Origin: Coptis chinensis
Taxonomy: Eukaryota > Streptophyta > Magnoliopsida > Ranunculales > Ranunculaceae
Direction of reading: 5' to 3'
Assembly (NCBI GenBank): GCA_015680905.1
Contig: CM027377.1
Coordinates: forward strand, 14,780,501-14,844,500
Length of the DNA stretch: 64,000 bases
Position numbers and translations under genes: made by a program. The notes under the pieces were generated by a model. It was not told where the DNA came from, ran no database searches, and saw nothing but the letters and a program-made list of their open reading frames with translations. Below, in pieces: positions 51,004 through 62,324 of the stretch; within the stretch, counting starts at the first letter, position 1, and every line of letters starts with the position of its first letter.

Positions 51004-52797
51004 AACTTTCTGTGAAGCTTTTTTGGATTATTTATTTTTTGAATGAATTGGATTCAGAGCGATAAGATGGAAGCCAAAAATCTCTCAGAGAGCATACATT
51101 AACGGTTGGTCTACTACTGCTCGATAAAATCATCTACCCAAGATCAGTATTTGAAAAGGAAATTTCCCACCATATCCTCCGATGTCGGTTTACTTACCTT
51201 CTAGTAGTTGGGTTAAAGAAGCCCAAAAAAGTGTAAATTTTGAGTCTTGTAAAATTAAGCACACATTTTTTCATCCATTTCAGTCAACTTTCTTGTATCA
51301 TCACCGAAATGTATCTAGCTAGCACCAAATGTAAAAAGTCTTCCAATTTTGTGTAGCATTTCTCATAATGTACATTCTTTTTCCAATGTAAGTCAAAGTT
51401 CTATGAATTTCAATTAGTTTGGTTTCTCTTTTGATTGTTTCTTCATGTAGGTTCTTGTCCTAATAACATTTTGTCAGAGTTACGTTTTTGATCGTTTCGA
51501 TTAGAATTTGACGAAAATGTCACTTGCAAAAACATTGACAGGGTCGTGTGGTATGCCAAAGTAATAACAGAGCCACTAGAGAAAAGGTTACTAAATGACA
51601 CATTTACGACCTAAAACGAGCACTAAATTAGGCGCTCTTGGTCTACTCTGAAAGACTTGAGGCTGCAAAATGTTGCTTGTTAACTTGTTATGTAGGAGAA
51701 CAGTGTTTGAAGAGTTTTTTAGTCCTGGCCAAGGAGTCCACCACAATATAGCACACAAGATGGAATCATTTCATTAGTTTTTCTGACCCAGTAACAAACT
51801 TATTGGAGTTGAATCACAACAAAACACGTCTTAAATACACTCAGGAGATGGGTAGTATATACACGGATGGGAAGTAAAATTGTGACGATACTCAACACAT
51901 GAAGGTTCTAGGTTCATAGTACTTGTTACCACCGACCTTGGTTCAGAACACACTAACATAGTTACCGACCCATATACACCAATCGCAACCGCCTGGCTCC
52001 ACCACTGTACACCATAGAAACAAAACTTCTAGTGTATATACTTCATAGCTTTCTAATTCAAGTACTCTTCTACATTCGGATGTTCTCCTATAGCTTTTTA
52101 TTTAGGGATATCGTCAATGTATTAGGATAGAGCTAGCATGTGAAGCTTCTCTTTTTGAGGTTGTGATAAATTTTGCCGGATCTGACGTTAAGGAAATTCA
52201 GAATATCATATATAATTTAATACTATACATATGTACATGTCTCAAAATAATTAATTCAGAGTCTGCCTAGCAGGGTATAAATTTCCTCGCTGAATGTTAA
52301 ATCATCTGAAACCAAAACATATGTATTGTTGAAGATAATAAAATACCTCGTCATATGCTGTATGAAGTATCATCAGTTGGGGAATGTTCTTCATATCTGT
52401 TCTGCTTCTTCATATCTCCATACAATCTCATGTTGTGAATGAATTCAAAGCAATGATTGCAAAAAGTAATCTCCGTGTCAAGCAAAGACATGTTCAGTGG
52501 CATCTGCTTGTCGCTCATCATTTGGCTATCAACAAAGAACCTATCAGAACGTGCTCCGAACTATTAAGAGGGCTGGAATAGGATTTAGTGTTCTGAATTC
52601 TCCAATCCCATTTGCCATCTTTAGAAAAGGAGGTATATGTAGCTAGTTTGTTTGCCTCTTTGACCATAATATACACCACCAAGAATCGGTCATGACTCAC
52701 CTTGACTACAAGATCCAGAAAATTGGAGGGAAGGGGTGCACTTACTAAAAGCACAAGAGTTTGTCCAGAAACATTGTTTTGCATTGTGACAATGGTC
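51004..52797. other. 3' flank of the ALA gene and intergenic
   Basis: About 400 bp of likely 3' UTR, then sequence without a recognised feature. A 95-codon minus-strand frame at 52805-52518 reads VVYIMVKEANKLATYTSFSK with unusual coding character. It could be a gene fragment, but I cannot name it. Confidence 0.4.
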
Positions 52798-53889
52798 CTA
52801 ATCACAAGTATGATCAGCTAGCCCCAAATTCTTGCCCATTTCATGTAACAAAGATTTAATTTCTTCCATTTTGGGATGTTCTTCATTATTTCCAGCTACA
52901 AACTGATGAACAACTCCATCAATCTCAACCAAACTACATCCAGGTGCTTTTACAACCCTACGGATTCTCATCATCTTCCCAACTGTTTCTGCATCAACCC
53001 ATCTACCAACACTTGCATAGGCAGTACCTAGTAGTGTAAGGAGAATCACTGTCTTGATCCAATTCTAAAAGCTTCACTCTGCACAATCCAAGTAACCATA
53101 ACTAGCACAACCACTCAAAAGACTCTTCAGCACAAAAACATCAGGTTTCATTGGCATGTTTCGAACCAAATCCCAAGCTTCCTCCACGTGCCCACCTCGA
53201 CCAAGAATGTCAACCATACATCCATAGTGCTCTAAACCAGGTGCAATCTTATGTACCTCCTCCATGCACCTGAAATAATAACGACCTTCCTCCACAAATC
53301 CAGCGTGGCTACATGCACTAAGCACCCCAACAAACGTAACATGGTCAGGTCTCAGTCCAAGACTAAGCATCTCATCAAAACAAGCTAGCGCTTGTTGTCC
53401 CTTTCCATGCATAGAAAGTGCCGAAATCATAGCTGTCCAACTAAGGGCATCTCGCCGAGGCATTTCCATGAAAACACAAATTGCATCATCAATACATCCA
53501 CACTTAGCATACATACTAAGAAGAGCAGTACCAATGCTAGCAGTCAATAATATCCCATTGCATTTAACATAATCATGCACCCACTTACCCACCTCAAGAA
53601 CACCATGGTAACCTGAAGAAGACAGCACAGAAATAAGCATACCCTCAGTGGGCACTGCATTCTCGCGACGCGTCTCATTAAATAGGAAAGTGAAAGTGAA
53701 TATGTTTGGGTGGGAATTTGATTGGAGCATTTTGGTGTAGAGTGGGAGTGCATGGTGAGGTGAGGTGGAGTGGTTCGGAAAAGTGAGTTCCATGTGAAGG
53801 TTGAAGTTGCATTGGGGAGTTTCGGACTTTCGGCAAACAATTAAATGGGTGAGCCTAGATTGTTTGAGAATGATAGGGTCTGGGCTCAT
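52798..53889 (-). pseudogene. PLS-class PPR protein with E domain, truncated and frameshifted
   Basis: PLS-type pentatricopeptide proteins bind organellar transcripts, often at C-to-U editing sites. Visible repeats: SIGTALLSMYAKCGCIDDAI, DALSWTAMISALSMHGKGQQ, DHVTFVGVLSACSHAGFVEE, LEHYGCMVDILGRGGHVEEA. The E region follows (MPMKPDVFVLKSLLSGC; RIRRVVKAPGCSLVEIDGVV; FVAGNNEEHPKMEEI). The N-terminal block TFTWNSLFRTTP lies in another frame from the repeats, so there is a frame change near 53780. The join FTFLFNETRRENAVPTEGML skips several repeats, implying an internal deletion. The E region is split by frame changes near 53075 and 53045. At about 350 codons it is shorter than the 500-700 typical of the class. 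No DYW domain is seen. Pseudogene is the best call. Confidence 0.83.
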
Positions 53890-54132
53890 ATTGATTTGTC
53901 ACAGGTGTTTTTTTTTATGCCTCAAACACGTCGATAAGTTGGAATAGTGAATGTGAAATTTAGCAATTGTTTTTCCACCATCTAAGAAATTAGGTGTTTA
54001 GATTTGTTAGCACAATTGAATTATTTAAGGGGTGTTTGTTTTTCATTACTTGTAAGTGATTATTACTTATTCTCGGCTGTAAGTGGTGGACTATTTTATT
54101 TTTTCGAGTGTTTGTTTCCAGCTACTTATAAG

Positions 54133-54452
54133 TAGGGTAGGGATCTGGTCGGGTTCGGGTCGGATATGGCTATATCCGAATCCGAATTATAATAATTTTA
54201 TAATATCTGAATCCGAACCCGATTATATTCGAAATTTAATATCCAAACCTGACCCGAATCCGATCGAACCCGATCGGATAACACTAAAAATTCAAAAAAA
54301 GTTTAAAAAATATATCCGAACCCGAATCCGAATCCAACAAACCCGACTCCGACCTGAATAAGTAAACAGATATAAAAATCGACCCGAATCCAAACTATTC
54401 GGGGTCAGGTCGAGTCTGATTCGGATCAAACCCGACCCGATTCCCTGCCCTA
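54133..54452. mobile_element. hAT MITE (TAGGGYAGGGA ends, 8-bp TSD)
   Basis: TIRs TAGGGTAGGGATC and its counterpart GATTCCCTGCCCTA, flanked by a perfect 8-bp target duplication CTTATAAG. The interior is a series of CCGAACCCGA / TCGGGTCGG words in both orientations. No coding sequence. Confidence 0.85.
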
Positions 54453-54544
54453 CTTATAAGTGTTAGACTCTCTTTATTTAGTATTTTTTTGCTTCTTATA
54501 AGTGCCAAAAGTGTAAATATAAAAACTTAACTTACAAAAACTTA

Positions 54545-55014
54545 GGGCATCTCCAATGGGGGGTGTAAAATTACACCTCCACCTAGGCTCCACGTAGGTG
54601 CCATTAGGATTTTACACCTCTAATTGTATAGTATTATATAGCTCATAAATATCCACACTCTATACTCTCCAATGGAAGAATGTAAAAAAAATAAATTTTA
54701 AACTCGGACGTCACTCCAAGTGACGTCCCTCTTTAATTTAAACTGGGACGTCACTTGGAGTGACGACCGAGTTAAAAAATAAAGCTTCAAACGTGTGTTG
54801 AAGTGACGTCCGAGTTTTTAAGTTAAACAGACGTTATTTTAAGTGACGTCCGGGATTTTTATTAACTAATAGCGAGAGGGGGAATTCCCCACCCTCTCTA
54901 TTAGCTAATACACTATTACCTACGGTTTAGCACCCCCATTGGAGAGAGTTTTTTTTATATTTGGGGTGTAAAATTTTCACTCTATACGGTTTACACCCCC
55001 CATTGGAAATGCCC
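54545..55014. mobile_element. PIF/Harbinger-like MITE (TTA target duplication)
   Basis: TIRs GGGCATCTCCAATGGGGGGT and, at the right, the complement of GGGCATTTCCAATGGGGGGT, flanked by TTA on both sides. The middle contains repeated and inverted GGACGTCACTTGGAGTGACG units. No transposase. Confidence 0.85.
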
Positions 55015-55249
55015 TTATAAGTAGCAAACACTAATAAACATAGTTATCAGACCCAGTCCGGCCACTGACCCAGTTAAGAGACTGGGTCACTGGGTTGATG
55101 GTCCAACCAGTGAGTCATTGGTTGAATCAGTGAGTTGTTAATTAATATTAATTATAAAACCATTTGAAATATGACAAAAACAAACGTTATTTTCTGGTTG
55201 CAAACTTGCTATAATCTTTTTTAAAGAAACAAATAATAAGTACAAGAAA

Positions 55250-56015
55250 ATAGACCAGATGACCAATTTGAGGAAAAAGTAACTCTAGAGGACACTGTTT
55301 TTTGTGAGTAACTCACAAAGACAAATTTTGGGGAAAAGTAGCTCACGAACCCACTATTTCAAAATTAGGAACCCTCAAGGACAAAATAAGTTGGCTCGAC
55401 CCTTTTACTTTTTTTAAATGTCAGTTATACCCTTCTGTGAAAATAACCCTCAAGGACAAATTACCCGGATTTAAAATAAATATTTTCCGATTTTACCCTT
55501 TATGTCATTTTACTATGAACAATGAGTGTTCATACCTTCTGCTGGTGTATGAACAATGATTGTTCATATCCAAATAGGTGAATGTACATTATACAATATA
55601 TTGATGTATGAACATTCAATGTTCATATCCAATCAATGTTCATACCAAAGGACTATGAACATCGAATGTTTATACTCAATCAATGTTCATACCCAATCAA
55701 TGTTCATATCCAAGGACTATAAACGTTCATACCAAAAGAATTATGAACATTGAATGTTTATACCCAATCAATTTTCATATCCAAGGACTATGAACATTCA
55801 ATGTTCATACTAAATACACCGGATCGTTATGTCTGGGCCGGGCCGTTAATTATTTCGTGTCAGGGGTATACTTGACATTTCATCTACTCGATCTGTTTTT
55901 TATTTCGCGTCAAGGGTATACTTGACCTTTCATCTATCCGGTCCTTGTGAGTTACGGAAAAAAAAAAGTTGTCCTTGAGAGTTACTTTTTTGGCAGTTTT
56001 GTCATTGAGAGTCAC
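55250..56015. mobile_element. TIR element with a palindrome array inside
   Basis: Left GGAAAAAGTAACTCTAGAGGACA and GTGAGTAACTCACAAAGAC mirror right TGTCCTTGAGAGTTACTTTT and GTCCTTGTGAGTTACGG. Imperfect inverted ends therefore span about 60-90 bp. A two-fold direct repeat GGGTATACTTGAC...TTTCATCTA lies at 55858-55945. Exact ends and target duplication are not determined. Confidence 0.5.
55510..55815. repeat. array of ATGAACAT...ATGTTCAT palindromes
   Basis: About 15 copies of TGTTCATA or its complement TATGAACA, alternating in orientation. Full palindromes such as ATGAACATTCAATGTTCAT recur with spacers like CCAATCAATG and CCAAGGACT. Confidence 0.85.
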
Positions 56016-56694
56016 TCCCTCTAATAAGTATCCAAACTAAATATCTTTACTAGGTAGAAAAATATGGGAGTTGATGAACAATGTTTTGGTGTACGGCCCA
56101 GGGGCAATTTGATAATTTCACTATTTAAAATAGTTTTTTTTTTTAAATTTTTGTATGGGTAAATTCGTCATTTTTTATTTTTAAAAAATTATTTTTGTCA
56201 ACATCATAAGCTCCACGTTTACTATTTATAGTTATTTTTTGGTGGGCCTTACGTGGCTTGTCCCCATACAAGAGGCTAGTGTAATTAAAAGGTTAATGAG
56301 CCAAAGCTTGAGTAGTGATTGAGTTTGGCATAGATACATCTGATGTTGAACTAGTAGGAATAGCATCATCAAAAGACAATACTAGTTAAAAAGAGAAAGA
56401 ATATTTCTTTGAGGAATTTTGTCAAACAATTCATATCGTGATGCTATACAATAAGCTTTAGAGCAGGTAAAAGTCATATAGCACCCCAAACACTAAAAAA
56501 CAATTCCAATGGGACTGCTATAAGGCTCTTAAATGTGGCTGGTGTTATAAACACAGCCAAATTTGTGGCCTTGTGTGGCAGCTGCTAAAAATAAGTTATA
56601 TGCGTTAAGTTGCAACAGACGACAATATACATGAATTCTCTTATACGTACATTTTAGAGAGGGACTATATACATGAATTCTCTTAGAAGTACAT

Positions 56695-57054
56695 ACTTAA
56701 GTTAACAAAAAAAGTACGAACACCCAAATACTTTATCTACAAAAATGAATTAAAATCCAATTTTTTGTAGACATGATCTACTGACTATAAAAAATCACCT
56801 CTACAAAAAATCAGCTCGTTTGATATCCTCTAACCTAGATAAAAATTGTTGTCAACTTTTTTTTAAAAAAATCTAACAACCCAAAAATGTCGAGGTTTTG
56901 CAATCATTTTTTGTCATTGTTAAAAATTATCAAACGACTCATTTTTTGTAGAGATTATCTTTATTGTCATTAGATCCTATTTACAAAAAACTAGATTTTA
57001 ATTCATTTTGTAGGTGAAATTTGGGGTGTTCGTACTTATTTTATTAACTTAAGT
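56695..57054. mobile_element. MITE with ACTTAAGTTAA ends
   Basis: About 36-bp imperfect TIRs start ACTTAAGTTAACAAAAAAAG and end CTTATTTTATTAACTTAAGT, with GTACGAACACCC conserved next to each. The right-hand part of a second copy is at 63520-63587, and the interior is related to the MITE at 35731. Confidence 0.75.
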
Positions 57055-57059
57055 TTATA

Positions 57060-57090
57060 CTAGGCATTCTGGCACGCGCGATGCGTTTGT
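57060..57090 (-). mobile_element. Helitron-like 3' terminus
   Basis: Minus strand: CGCATCGCGCGTGCC, then a short spacer CAGAATGC, CTAG and a host T. A GC hairpin (weakened by mutation) about 10 nt before CTRR, with insertion next to T, is the Helitron 3' signature. The element would extend to the right. I could not place its 5' TC end. Confidence 0.4.
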
Positions 57091-58064
57091 TTCATTCGAA
57101 TTTAGTGATTCAAGTGAGCGTGCGCTAGAATGAATGCACAACACTTGATTGATGACATGCATTTATAAGTGAGTGCAAAAAAAGTGAAAGTGCGCTATAT
57201 TTGCACAACACTTGATTGATGGAATATATATATACACGGTGTATACACGGTGGGTTGGCCATGTCGACATATATAAATGACATACGCAATCCAAAAGCGG
57301 ACTTACACACTACACTAAAGCTGATTTTTGGTAGATATTAGCTCCCTACCATGGATATATATACAACTCATGTAACATTCCAAACTTGTTAATGAAGTAA
57401 TAACTAAAATATAATACGAAAGGCTGACCAAACTAGATTGACCATAGATTTAGTTGATATCATAGTTTTTAATATGGTTGTAAACTATATGTCATTATGT
57501 ATTAGTGTTAGGGGGCTGTTAGCCATAGTTCAGGATTTCGGAATTTCTGTAATTCCGAATGTTTCCAAATCCAAATTTTTGATATATTCCAAGTACTATC
57601 CGTCATTCACTTTTAATCACTCCAGTAATATATTCCAAGTTATTTCATGCGATGAGAGATGGGAGGTTTTTTTTTACGATGGGTTTGAATGTTTTTTGGG
57701 TTATTATTATGGGCGAATAATTAAAAATGGGCGTGGATTTCTTTTATTTTATGCCGAATGATTGTTTTTGGCCAAAAAAAACACCAATGTGTCACATTAG
57801 AGGGGAAAAAAAAAGGTGGCTGACGGGTTTCCCTGGGAGAAGTCTCAACTGCTCAATATATTAGTGGTCTTAGATTGGTTTTACTATTAAGGGGCTTGGG
57901 CAGTGCGGCACTTGACCTCTAAATTCTTTGTAAATCTTTTGTACGAATTATTTTGAACATATCAAACAAAAAACTAGCACCCCTACTAACAACACAAATT
58001 AATATTGTGTGAATATTTAAGAATACATTATTCTTCTGGATGATTTATATTATAAAAAACATTC
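57091..58064. other. intergenic or Helitron body, nothing recognised
   Basis: No gene recognised. A short direct repeat GCACAACACTTGATTGATG occurs at 57135 and 57204. This may be the body of the Helitron-like element ending at 57060. Confidence 0.4.
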
Positions 58065-59300
58065 TTGGTCTTTTGGATGAACTTAGCGACATGCAATGAA
58101 AAACGAGATACCCAGGTCACGTTCAATTCTGACTTTGTCCCCCTTCTTGAGTTGGTTGTCCTCTGCATACTGAGCCCAATCTCCACGAAAAACATAGGTC
58201 CTTGTTCATCTAGAATTGGAGATGGCAGAAGGATCGATTTCTGGAAGGATCCTTGGGTTCCTATTAATAAAGTCATGGCACCAGATGAATTGGAGGATAA
58301 TAGGTTTGAAGGCATTTATACAGTTCAAGATGCTATGATCGACTTTGGAGAGTGGAATGGAGACATCCTGAATCAATTGCAACCCCCTCTCAGAGCAGCC
58401 ATAAAAAATATCCACCTTCGGCCATCTCCACAAGACAAACTCATATGGCTAGGGAATAAAAAGGGCATTTTTTATACAAAATCTGCCTATCATTTCTCAA
58501 CTGGGGGATGCAAAGGGTGGAATGAGCCAGCCTCTGGTCAAACCTCAGATCAAACTTGGAATAAGAACCTAACAGCTCTCTGGAAGTTACCTATTCCTGC
58601 TAGAGTACAACTGTTCACTTGGAAGATTCTCAAAAACATAATCCCTACCACTGACAATCTTCATTAAACACCATCTCAACATAGAACCCATGTGCTGCCA
58701 TTGTGGCAGTACTTCAGAGGACTCTAAACACATCTTCTTCCTTTGTGAATGATCTAGGGGAATTTGGTTCTCATCCCAACTGAATCTCAGAGTAGATGCC
58801 AATGATTTTGATCCTGGAGACTGGTTTCAATGTTGTTTGAATATTAGAAACTCTGACTTATCTACTGAACCATCTCAAGCTATGCTATTCATATCTATCT
58901 TGGATGCCATTTGGCAGGTCAGGAACAACCTTCTCTTTAACAAAATCAGAACATCTCCTGAATCTGTACTTCTCCATGCTTACACCACTAATAAGTATTG
59001 GTTCAATGCTTATAAAGATCCCATCCCACAGGCACTGGCTGAAGAGTTTGTTTATGATAGAATATCTAAGGAGATAGAGTGGATGTTACCACCACCAGGA
59101 TGGATTAAGCTGAATTTTGATGCAGCTTTTAAGACAGGTCACTCATATGCTCACATTGCTGCTATTGGCAGGGATTCAAGGGGTTTGCCTTTGGGAGGCT
59201 GTGTTCAGAAAGTACAAACATCATCAGCCACAGACACTGAAGTCCTAGCTCTTGGGATGGCTATCAACTATGCAAAAGAAAGAAACTAGAAGACAATTGT
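58065..59300 (+). mobile_element. LINE (L1-type) 3' fragment: zf-RVT and RNase H
   Basis: Frame 58065-58667 reads SRIGDGRRIDFWKDPWVP and LWKLPIPARVQLFTWKIL, the zinc-binding reverse-transcriptase region of plant LINEs. CCHCGSTSEDSKHIFFLCE follows in a shifted frame. A downstream frame (58837-59289) gives the RNase H part: PPGWIKLNFDAAFKTG, AIGRDSRG, TEVLALGMAINYAKERN. Defects are a frame change after TTDNLH, a stop after FLCE, and TAG in place of Trp after KERN. The RT core and ORF1 are missing. The fragment ends at about 59300, where an LTR-like piece begins. Confidence 0.8.
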
Positions 59301-60130
59301 AAAGGAGCGTTTTTCCTTTACATATACGGGAAGAAGAAGAAAGGGTTTGGATTTGGGAAAGACCGAGTTCGCTAAGGAGCGAGCTGCCTACGTATCTTCT
59401 CTTGATTCTGGGGGAGAGAAGAATCAGGTCTCACGTAGTTCATGTAGGTGGTATTTATAGGCACGAGAGAGTATTGATCTTCGAGACACGTGTACTCTTT
59501 TGTACATATGTAGGGTGGAGATTACGAATGAGTGTTAGGTTGGTTATGGTAGGAAGGCGGTGATCATTGGGAGTGGGTGCAGTAGTTCATAATTTCCGAT
59601 AATTGGAAGTACAGGTAAGGCTTTGGTGATGATTACCCTTGGATTAGGGAAAGTGTCTTTATTCGAAGCATTCCGCTCTAAGTCGTTCAGTCTTCTTGGA
59701 ACGTTCTTGAGCGAGCTGAAGTGTACCACCTACATGAAGCGAGCTGCTCGCGAGTCGATCTTGGAGGACGATGTCCTGAGTACGCTGCAATCTCTACTTA
59801 TGCTTAACGCGTGCTTAATATTCTTTAATGAGAATATTACTCCCTTACACAGCCCCCTTTCAGTAGATTGTGTTGTACATTGAAGCGATCTGCTGAGAGA
59901 AAACGGCAATACGTGTTGAGCATGAGTGGAAGAGCGGCTGGTGAAGTGGAGCGATTGGCACACCGTAAAGTTCGAGTTGTGTTGTATGACGATCCGGTGG
60001 GAAACAAAAGTTGTCACGTGGTTAGCACGTGACAGAATCATAGCAGTTGGTAGAGAAATGTGTCACCGCATTTTCCGGAATCGTGAAAAGACAGGTCCTC
60101 GAGCCACGTGTGTGGGCTAAGACGTAGGTT
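59298..60130 (-). mobile_element. LTR plus adjoining internal piece of a retrotransposon, fossil
   Basis: 59298-59851 is bounded on the minus strand by TGTGTAAGGGAG and CGCTCCTTTACA, TG...CA ends as in an LTR. Directly outside the start lies AAAGGGGGC, a polypurine-tract-like run. A few hundred bases of internal sequence follow to about 60130. No second LTR is in view and no protein region is recognised. It appears inserted at the broken end of the LINE fragment. Family undetermined. Confidence 0.5.
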
Positions 60131-60137
60131 GTAATCA

Positions 60138-60172
60138 CTAGCTTTCGAACCCGTCCTACGAACGGGTGCCGT
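60138..60172 (-). mobile_element. Helitron-like 3' terminus with 6-bp hairpin
   Basis: Minus strand: ACCCGT-TCGTAGG-ACGGGT hairpin, then TCGAAAG, CTAG and a host T. Stem, spacing, CTRR end and insertion before T all fit a Helitron 3' end. The element would run rightwards into the minisatellite. Confidence 0.5.
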
Positions 60173-60500
60173 TATATTAAATTATTGTAAAAAATATTAA
60201 CAACTATGCATAGCTATGAGATATGAAAATTATATTAATCAGTCATTCAAATTTCTTGCACCACTCTCTATAAAAATAAAGCATCAAACCTTGATAAAAC
60301 TTATCGACTTCTTTTTGTTGTTAGATTTAATAATAGAAGTTTGATTGAAGTTTTTGTGAGAATTCTCAATGTGACGAAGATAATATTGAAGCTACTTGAA
60401 TAGCATGACATTCTTAATCATAATAACAAAATTATGATAAACACTACTTAAAATGCAAAACTATATTTGTTGAGACATTTATTCCCCCTACATATAATAC
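60173..60500. repeat. header copy 1 of the minisatellite block
   Basis: About 330 bp of non-repetitive sequence preceding the first array. It is repeated in diverged form at 61990-62320; shared words include TAATAGAAGTTTGATTGAAG and ATTGAAGCTACTTGAATAGC. Confidence 0.75.
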
Positions 60501-60509
60501 AAACATGTT

Positions 60510-61800
60510 TTAGGGTTATTAGTTCAATGCATTTACATCAAGTTTATGATTTTTTATTAATTATTCTTTGAGGTTAGTTCAATGTAATACATTGCATTCA
60601 GTTTCCAATTTCTCATTAATTATACTTTGAGGTTAGTTCAATGCAGTTGCATCAAGTTTCCGATTTCCCGTTAATTATTATTTGAGGTTAGTTCAGTGCA
60701 ATTGCATCCACTTTATAATTTCCTGTTAGTTATTCATTAAGATTAATTCAGTACAGTTGCATCCAATTTTTGATGTTTCGTTAATTAGTCTTTGAGATTA
60801 GTTCAATGCATTTGCATCCAGGTTCCAATCTCCCGTTAATTACTCTTTGAGATTAGTTCAATATATCTGCATCTAGTTTCTGATTTTCCGTTATTTATAT
60901 TTTGAGGTTAGTTGAATGCATGCAGTTGTATCCAATTTCCAATTTCCGTTTTTTAATTTTTGAGGTTAGTTTAATGCAGTTGCATCCAGCTTCCGATTTT
61001 TCGTTAATTATTATTTGTGGTTAGTTCAATACATTTGCATCCAATTTTCAATTTCATGTTAATTGTTCTTTGAGATAATTTCAATGCATTTGCATCCAGT
61101 TTCTGATTTTCTGATTAATTATTCTATGAGATTAGTTTAATGCATTTGCATCCAGTTTCCGATTTCTCGTTTATTATTTGATAAGATTGCATTTGTATCT
61201 AGTTCCCGATTTCCAGTTAATTATTGTTTGAGGTTAGTTCAATAAATTTGCATCCAGTTTCTGATTTTTCGTTAATTATTTCTTGAGGTTAGTTCAATGC
61301 ACTTGCATCCAATTTATTATTTATGCTTTGAGGTTAGTTCTATGCAATTACATTTGGTTTCTGATTTTCCGTTAACTATTATTTGTGGTTATTTCAATGC
61401 ATATTTGCATTTAGTTTCTGATTTCCCACCAATTATTCTATGAGGTTAGTTCAATGCGGTTACATTCGGTTTTTTATTTTCTGTTAATTATTTTTTGAGT
61501 TTAATTCAATGCATTTGCATCCAGTTTTTGGTTTCCTATTAATTATTATTTGAGGCTTGTTTAATATATTTGCATACCGTTTAAGATTTCTCATTAAATA
61601 TTTTTCAAGGATTTGCATCCAATTTCTAATTTTCCATTAGTTATTCTCTGACGTTAGTTTAATGCAATTGCATCCAGTTTTCGATTTATAGTTAATTACT
61701 TTTTGAGTTTAGTTTATTACATTTGCATAAAAATTTTGATTTCCCGTTAATTACTCTTTTAGCTTAGTTATGTATTTGAATATAGTTTTTTTATTTCCTT
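60510..61800. repeat. minisatellite array 1, unit about 55 bp
   Basis: Roughly 22 diverged tandem units of the form GAGGTTAGTTCAATGCATTT-GCATCCAGTTTCCGATTTCC-CGTTAATTATTCTTT. Units vary by point changes and small indels, so the array is old. Confidence 0.93.
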
Positions 61801-61989
61801 TTAATTATCCAATGTGGTGTGTAATACAAATTTCTATTGATCCATCTGTAGTGTCCTTGCAAACATGACATAAAAAATAAATTATGTTTGATTTACTATA
61901 TTGGATCATCAAAGATTATCCAGTTCCCGATTTCCCATTAATTATTCTTTAAATTATGCATGACTAACTATGTGAAATCTGCAAAGATT

Positions 61990-62320
61990 ATCTACGAATA
62001 GGTGTTGTTATATTAATTATTCTAAAAAATATTTGTAAATATGCAAAACTATTATATATTAATATTATATTGATCACTCATCCAAATTTCTTATAATGTG
62101 AAAACCTCACTCTCTATTAAAGAAAAACTCACATTTGATAAAACCCTTCAACTTCATTTAGTTGTTTAATAATAGAAGTTTGATTGAAGTTTTGTGAGAT
62201 TGCCTAATAAGGCGAAGTTCGTATATATTGAAGCTACTTGAATAGCAAGGACTTACCAATCATACAGAAAGAGATAAGATAAACATAATTTTAAATGCAA
62301 AACACAACATATAATCCAAC
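61990..62320. repeat. header copy 2 of the minisatellite block
   Basis: Starts TACGAATAGGTGTTGTTATA, the diverged equivalent of TACGAACGGGTGCCGTTATA at 60157, and stays alignable with header 1 up to the array start. Several indels separate the copies. The hairpin and CTAG end are no longer recognisable here. Confidence 0.75.
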
Positions 62321-62324
62321 TATA

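Larger units (their letters stand above)
54029..55031. mobile_element. outer hAT-like element carrying two nested MITEs
   Basis: Left end GGGGTGTTTGTTT with TTACTTGTAAGTG words, right end CTTATAAGTAGCAAACACT. These are the complementary GTGTTTG/CAAACAC plus ACTTATAAG ends seen in plant hAT-type MITEs. Without the two insertions (54133-54452, 54545-55014) it would be only about 210 bp. The target duplication is not clear. Confidence 0.45.
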
